Source of the DNA: Bacteroidota bacterium
GTDB lineage: Bacteria > Bacteroidota > Bacteroidia > Flavobacteriales_D > Crocinitomicaceae
DNA: 64,000 bases
NCBI GenBank assembly: GCA_016866255.1
Contig: VGMY01000002.1
Span: 62,001 to 126,000 of the forward strand
Reading direction: 5' to 3'
The notes under the pieces are model-generated. The model ran no database searches. It saw only the letters and a program-made list of their open reading frames with translations, and was not told where the DNA came from. Positions 61,015-64,000 of the stretch are shown in pieces. A program made the position numbers and the translations under genes. Numbering within the stretch: the stretch's first letter is position 1; the number at the start of each line of letters is the position of its first letter.

Positions 61015-61386
61015 ATGTTAACATTCAATTCTTTTGGACTGAGCCTTGTATTGGGCGGGTTCATGGTTCTTTCGTCGTGCAGTTCTGAGCCGAAAAGCGC
61101 TGTAGCGCAACCATCATCCATGGCTAATGTGGGATCTTTCGCAACTCCTAAAGCGCGCATTTCTTTTAAAATTAAAGGTACTGGATCCAAGGGCATATCC
61201 GTTAAGATAGGTGTAGGGTCAAGTGTTGGTTACGGCTCTTGTTGCTCCACGGTGAGTCCCTTTACAACTGCCGGTTTTTCAGGAAATGTAGGTGACTTAG
61301 TCTACGATGGAGATACTAAACGCGTGATTGTCAAAATCTACGACGATCTTGAGGGTACCACGGTAGATTTGAAAGATTATTATTAA
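61015..61386 (+). CDS. Hypothetical lipoprotein
   Basis: 123 residues. The signal peptide ends at the lipobox VLSSC (Cys22). The mature part is Gly/Ser/Lys-rich (GTGSKGISVKIGVGSSVGYGSCCSTV) and then strand-rich (KRVIVKIYDDLEGTTVDL). A CC pair may form a disulphide. Unknown family. Followed by a strong terminator. Confidence 0.68.
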   Translation: MLTFNSFGLSLVLGGFMVLSSCSSEPKSAVAQPSSMANVGSFATPKARISFKIKGTGSKGISVKIGVGSSVGYGSCCSTVSPFTTAGFSGNVGDLVYDGDTKRVIVKIYDDLEGTTVDLKDYY

Positions 61387-61403
61387 GAGGGTTTAGCTTT
61401 CAG

Positions 61404-61430
61404 AAAGGCACCTTTGGGTGCTTTTTTTTG
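61404..61430 (+). terminator. Intrinsic terminator of the 61015 lipoprotein gene
   Basis: An eight- or nine-base-pair stem around GGCACC / GGTGCT (G:U allowed) with a four-nt loop is followed by a T8 tract. It begins about 18 nt after the stop codon. Confidence 0.78.
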
Positions 61431-61457
61431 ATTTTTTTGTTCGACTTTTGCATCGAT

Positions 61458-62024
61458 ATGCATTACATCGAACCGTTTTTCCGTTGGAGGGGTGAGTACA
61501 TTGCTGCTGAAGACCCAAAATCCCCTTTCTATGGGCGGGAGTACAGCGAATTTGAATTTGAGCACCGCATCTATAATTTCCTGATCCATCCACAGTGGGA
61601 TGAGTTTGGTTCAAATACCTTGTATTTAAAAATTCTTTTTGTGGACTACGAGACGAACAGTTGCGCTATCGAACTCATAGGTGAGTGGAACGATGCTATT
61701 GAGAATGACATCATGACCTTGAAGTCGAACGTTGTAAATCCTCTAATTGATAATGGAATTCGAAATTTCGTGTTGATTTTTGAAAATGTGTTAAACTTTC
61801 ATTTTTCCGATGATTGTTACTACGAGGAATGGTTCGATGATATTGAAGATGGCTGGATTGCTGCCGTAAACGTTCATTCTCACGTAGCCAAAGAACTTCA
61901 ACGAATCAACATAGATGCTTATTTCGCGATGGGGGGAGAGTTAGATGAGTTGGATTGGCGCACTTTTAAACCGCATCATTTTATTCAGAAAGTTGAAAAA
62001 ATTGTAAGCTACCGTCTGAATTAA
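61458..62024 (+). CDS. Hypothetical protein, conserved-looking and cytosolic
   Basis: 188 residues, acidic, no signal peptide. It begins MHYIEPFFRWRGEYIAAEDPKSPFYGREYSEFEFEHRIYNFLIHPQWDEFG, then GIRNFVLIFENVLNFHFSDDCYYEEWFDDIEDGW, and ends with YFAMGGELDELDWRTFKPHHF. The profile of Trp and acidic residues suggests a compact alpha/beta domain common in Bacteroidota, but I do not assign a named family. It is close to cdd (26 nt gap), possibly co-transcribed. Confidence 0.7.
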   Translation: MHYIEPFFRWRGEYIAAEDPKSPFYGREYSEFEFEHRIYNFLIHPQWDEFGSNTLYLKILFVDYETNSCAIELIGEWNDAIENDIMTLKSNVVNPLIDNGIRNFVLIFENVLNFHFSDDCYYEEWFDDIEDGWIAAVNVHSHVAKELQRINIDAYFAMGGELDELDWRTFKPHHFIQKVEKIVSYRLN

Positions 62025-62050
62025 CGTAACCTTGTAGTAAGGAGTTCGTA

Positions 62051-62539
62051 ATGGTTGATATGGCTTTACAAGAGCACAAGTTTTTCTATCAGTTATTTGC
62101 TCATTGGAATCAACTTGCAGAGCCTGACCAAAAATTAGTAGAACATGCTGTATTGGCCATGGGGAAAGCTTATGCGCCTTACAGTAAATTTAAGGTTGGC
62201 GCATCGGTATTACTTGCAACAGGTGAAATAATCTGCGGTTCCAATCAAGAAAATATTGCCTTTCCCTCAGGGCTTTGTGCTGAGCGCGTGGCTCTTAATT
62301 ACGTTGGTGCAAATCACCCAGAGATTGAAATTGACACCTTGTGTATTGTTGCAGAAGGCGGTTTAATGCCCGATGAGCAATTGCTTTCCCCGTGCGGCGC
62401 TTGTCGTCAGGTTATGCTAGAATCGGAGAACCGGCAAAAACCTCCCATTAGAGTGATCATGGTGAACCAAGATCAGCGTACCATGATTGTGCTCTCGGTT
62501 GCGGATTTATTGCCATTTGGTTTCGGAAAACAAGCTTAA
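62051..62539 (+). CDS. cdd: Cytidine deaminase
   Basis: 162 residues. The catalytic zinc site is SGLCAERVAL (C-A-E) and the paired SPCGACRQVM (two zinc Cys), both in the standard order. It deaminates cytidine/deoxycytidine for pyrimidine salvage. An ATG four codons in (62060) is an alternative start; the gene begins 26 nt after the previous stop. Confidence 0.93.
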   Translation: MVDMALQEHKFFYQLFAHWNQLAEPDQKLVEHAVLAMGKAYAPYSKFKVGASVLLATGEIICGSNQENIAFPSGLCAERVALNYVGANHPEIEIDTLCIVAEGGLMPDEQLLSPCGACRQVMLESENRQKPPIRVIMVNQDQRTMIVLSVADLLPFGFGKQA

Positions 62540-62589
62540 ATCCGACGGAATAACTTTTCAACAAGGGTCGTTTTCAGCAAAAGTTCCTT

Positions 62590-62597
62590 TACTTTTG
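62590..62597 (+). promoter_or_regulatory. -7 box of the DUF4494/pdxH unit
   Basis: TACTTTTG lies 17 nt before ATG 62615 and marks the start of the two overlapping genes. Confidence 0.6.
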
Positions 62598-62614
62598 TAA
62601 GATAAATAAATCCT

Positions 62615-63220
62615 ATGATGAACACTTGGTTTACCGTTAAAGTAAGGTATACGAAGCAGCTGGAGAACGGAACCTTAAAACGAGTGACGGAGCCGTATTT
62701 GTTAGCCGCTGTCAGCTTCACAGATGCCGAGGCTAGAATTTACGAGGAGCTGGGTGCTCTAATACGGGGAGAATTTATGGTGGTTGGAATTGCACGAACG
62801 GATTTGGCAGATATTTTTCAGTACGAAGATTCGGCAAAGTGGTTTAAGTGTAAGATCACCTACGGAATAGAGGAAGAAGATGGCGATAAAAAGAAAAATG
62901 TAGCGCAAAATTTCTTGGTTTCAGCTTCGGATGTAAAAGAAGCCTACGGGCGAATGGAGGACAGTCTGGCAGGATTGATGATTGATTACCAGGTGCTTTC
63001 TATTGTTTCCTCGGGCATTGTCGATATTTTCCCGTACCGCGAGGAGGACGCTCAAGCTCCCGTCAACGTCGCTCAAAAAAGCGACGAGCCATCCAGCGAC
63101 CAACGTGGTGTTGTTTACAGCGCTCCAGGTACTGATGTTGAAGGCTCACAAGACAATGAAGCTGATGAATCTGTCGAAGACAATACGCTAGAAGACCATT
63201 TTGAGGACGATAATGAGTAA
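62615..63220 (+). CDS. DUF4494 domain protein
   Basis: 201 residues. The DUF4494 domain covers about residues 3-150 (TWFTVKVRYTKQLENGTLKRVTEPYLLAA ... EEDGDKKKNVAQNFLVSA ... GIVDIFPYRE). The C-terminal 60 residues are an acidic, Ser/Asp/Glu-rich low-complexity tail (EDNTLEDHFEDDNE). Function unknown. Its stop overlaps the pdxH start by 8 nt. Confidence 0.85.
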   Translation: MMNTWFTVKVRYTKQLENGTLKRVTEPYLLAAVSFTDAEARIYEELGALIRGEFMVVGIARTDLADIFQYEDSAKWFKCKITYGIEEEDGDKKKNVAQNFLVSASDVKEAYGRMEDSLAGLMIDYQVLSIVSSGIVDIFPYREEDAQAPVNVAQKSDEPSSDQRGVVYSAPGTDVEGSQDNEADESVEDNTLEDHFEDDNE

Positions 63221-63854
63221 TCCCATCGACGACTTACGCAACGATCACAGCGATTTCTCCAGGAATGCTGAATCCCTCAGCTTCGACAATCCTTGGGTTG
63301 GTTTTGAATACTGGCTGAGCGAAGCGGTGAGGTTACAAGAATTGGAACCGAATGCCATGGTCATTTCAACGGTAAATGCTTCATCTATGCCAAGTTCTCG
63401 TGTGGTGTACTTGAAAGAAATAACAGATCAAACGCTTGTTTTTTACACCAATTATCGCTCGGCAAAAGGACAAGATTTATGGAAAAACCCCCAAGCTAGC
63501 TTATTATTTTTTTGGCCAGGATTAGAGCGTCAAATTCGAATTCAAGGGCAGGTGCGGAAAATTGATGAAAGGATGAGCGATGCATATTTCGCTTCGCGTC
63601 CAAGAGAAAGCCAATTGGGTGCCTGGGCATCCCATCAATCAGAGCCCTTATCTTCTGAAGAAGAAATTCGGTTGAGGTTCGAGCAGATTGCGGCTCAATA
63701 TCCCGGTAAGGTGCCACGTCCCGAGCATTGGGGCGGTTTGGCTTTGAGTCCGAGCAAATTTGAGTTTTGGCAAGGTAAACCTTCTCGTTTGCATGAGAGG
63801 TTGGTCTTTGAGCAACAACAAGACCAGTGGGTTGTCTATCGGTTGAATCCGTGA
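63213..63854 (+). CDS. pdxH: Pyridoxamine/pyridoxine 5'-phosphate oxidase
   Basis: 213 residues. The FMN-binding split barrel has AMVISTVNASSMPSSRVVYLKE, VFYTNYRSAKGQDLWKNP, RQIRIQGQV and YFASRPRESQLGAWASHQS, and a final RLHERLVF segment with the end YRLNP. It is the last step of PLP synthesis. It overlaps the upstream DUF4494 gene, so the two are co-translated. Confidence 0.95.
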   Translation: MSNPIDDLRNDHSDFSRNAESLSFDNPWVGFEYWLSEAVRLQELEPNAMVISTVNASSMPSSRVVYLKEITDQTLVFYTNYRSAKGQDLWKNPQASLLFFWPGLERQIRIQGQVRKIDERMSDAYFASRPRESQLGAWASHQSEPLSSEEEIRLRFEQIAAQYPGKVPRPEHWGGLALSPSKFEFWQGKPSRLHERLVFEQQQDQWVVYRLNP

Positions 63855-63858
63855 TGGT

Positions 63859-64000
63859 ATGAAAGAACGTTGCCCCGAAATAATAACCCTTCCCTCGGGA
63901 ATTCGAATTGTATTCTTGAAATCCAACAGTGCTGTAGGACATATAGCCTTTTACTTTAAGGGAGGGAGTAGGAGTGAACCCATGGAAAAAATGGGTTTAG
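63859..64000 (+). CDS. M16 family zinc peptidase, N-terminal fragment (partial)
   Basis: The window ends after 47 codons. The visible part, LPSGIRIVFLKSNSAVGHIAFYFKGGSRSEP, has the alternation of strand and the GSRxE segment of the M16 processing-peptidase N-terminus, just before the HxxEH zinc site that would come later. It starts 4 nt after the pdxH stop. Confidence 0.78.
   Translation, partial: MKERCPEIITLPSGIRIVFLKSNSAVGHIAFYFKGGSRSEPMEKMGL

Noticed and set aside
61383-61614. Minus-strand open frames opposite the end of the lipoprotein gene and start of the 188-residue gene
   Set aside because: They cover the terminator and the opposite strand of a well-supported gene, and have no protein-like composition.
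1-64000. Shine-Dalgarno sites as evidence for starts
   Set aside because: No consistent AGGAGG-type site occurs before the starts, as expected for Bacteroidota, so I did not use them to choose starts.

Overview
The window looks like a piece of a Bacteroidota chromosome, most likely Flavobacteriales of the Cryomorphaceae/Crocinitomicaceae/Schleiferiaceae kind. The evidence is two type IX secretion (T9SS) C-terminal sorting tails, a TonB-dependent receptor with a carboxypeptidase-like N-terminal domain, an OmpA/PD40/TPR envelope protein, many Bacteroidota-type DUFs (DUF2490, DUF4494, DUF4846, DUF2461), a BshA bacillithiol glycosyltransferase, lipoproteins with a classical lipobox, and a repeated -7 promoter box TAnnTTTG in place of E. 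coli-type signals. The DNA is moderately AT-rich and densely coded. Neighbouring genes often overlap by 4 nt (ATGA or GTGA), and several convergent pairs overlap at their 3' ends. I saw no integrase, IS element, CRISPR array, rRNA or tRNA, so this appears to be core genome rather than an island.

Layout. 1-3371 (+): the end of a T9SS cargo gene, a SOUL haem-binding protein, a possible gene relic on the other strand, and a large FG-GAP/VCBS secreted protein. 3373-10843 (-): a directon of ridA, a GT2 glycosyltransferase fused to a degenerate sugar-transferase domain, a 2-oxoacid dehydrogenase E2, an OmpA/PD40 protein, a DnaQ-like exonuclease and an FAH-family hydrolase. 10905-17270: pabA/trpG, a chalcone-isomerase-like protein, a TonB receptor, a lipoprotein, ndk and prfC. 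17376-25267: trmN6, archaeal-type proS, a lipoprotein, a ZIP transporter, a phosphohexomutase, ornithine aminotransferase, DUF2490 and fabI. 25386-32958: small Cys-rich lipoprotein paralogues, a thioredoxin-like membrane protein, rpsF-rpsR-rplI, DUF2461, DPP-IV-type S9 peptidase, a GT39-like membrane glycosyltransferase and a DUF1566-like protein.

32971-46913: map, LuxC-like acyl-CoA reductase, dicluster ferredoxin, an unusual membrane-anchored hydrolase, then a tightly coupled minus-strand operon (outer-membrane barrel, bshA, elbB, meaB, S4 protein, Smr protein), followed by folD with a translationally coupled Ntox23-like secreted protein, a NifU-type Fe-S scaffold and recQ. 46919-53948: dapD, purB, a secreted protein, an M1 metallopeptidase lipoprotein and an MFS transporter. 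53902-60949 (-): an AlaDH/saccharopine-dehydrogenase-like enzyme; a three-gene ATGA-coupled cassette (RPE-like TIM barrel fused to CBS domains, DAHP-synthase-like aldolase, KdsC-like HAD phosphatase with an N-terminal HTH-like extension); three small or medium lipoproteins including a Kazal-like one; the SRP RNA; an alpha/beta hydrolase; and trmB. 61015-64000 (+): a lipoprotein, a hypothetical protein, cdd, DUF4494, pdxH and the start of an M16 peptidase.

Most genes are housekeeping. The points most worth a second look are the RPE-CBS/DAHPS-like/HTH-KdsC cassette, which has the logic of a 3-deoxy-ulosonate pathway with non-standard parts; the GT2 fused to a sugar-transferase domain that lacks its catalytic segment; and the repeated placement of ATG start codons 4-7 nt after a TAnnTTTG box, which predicts widespread leaderless transcription.
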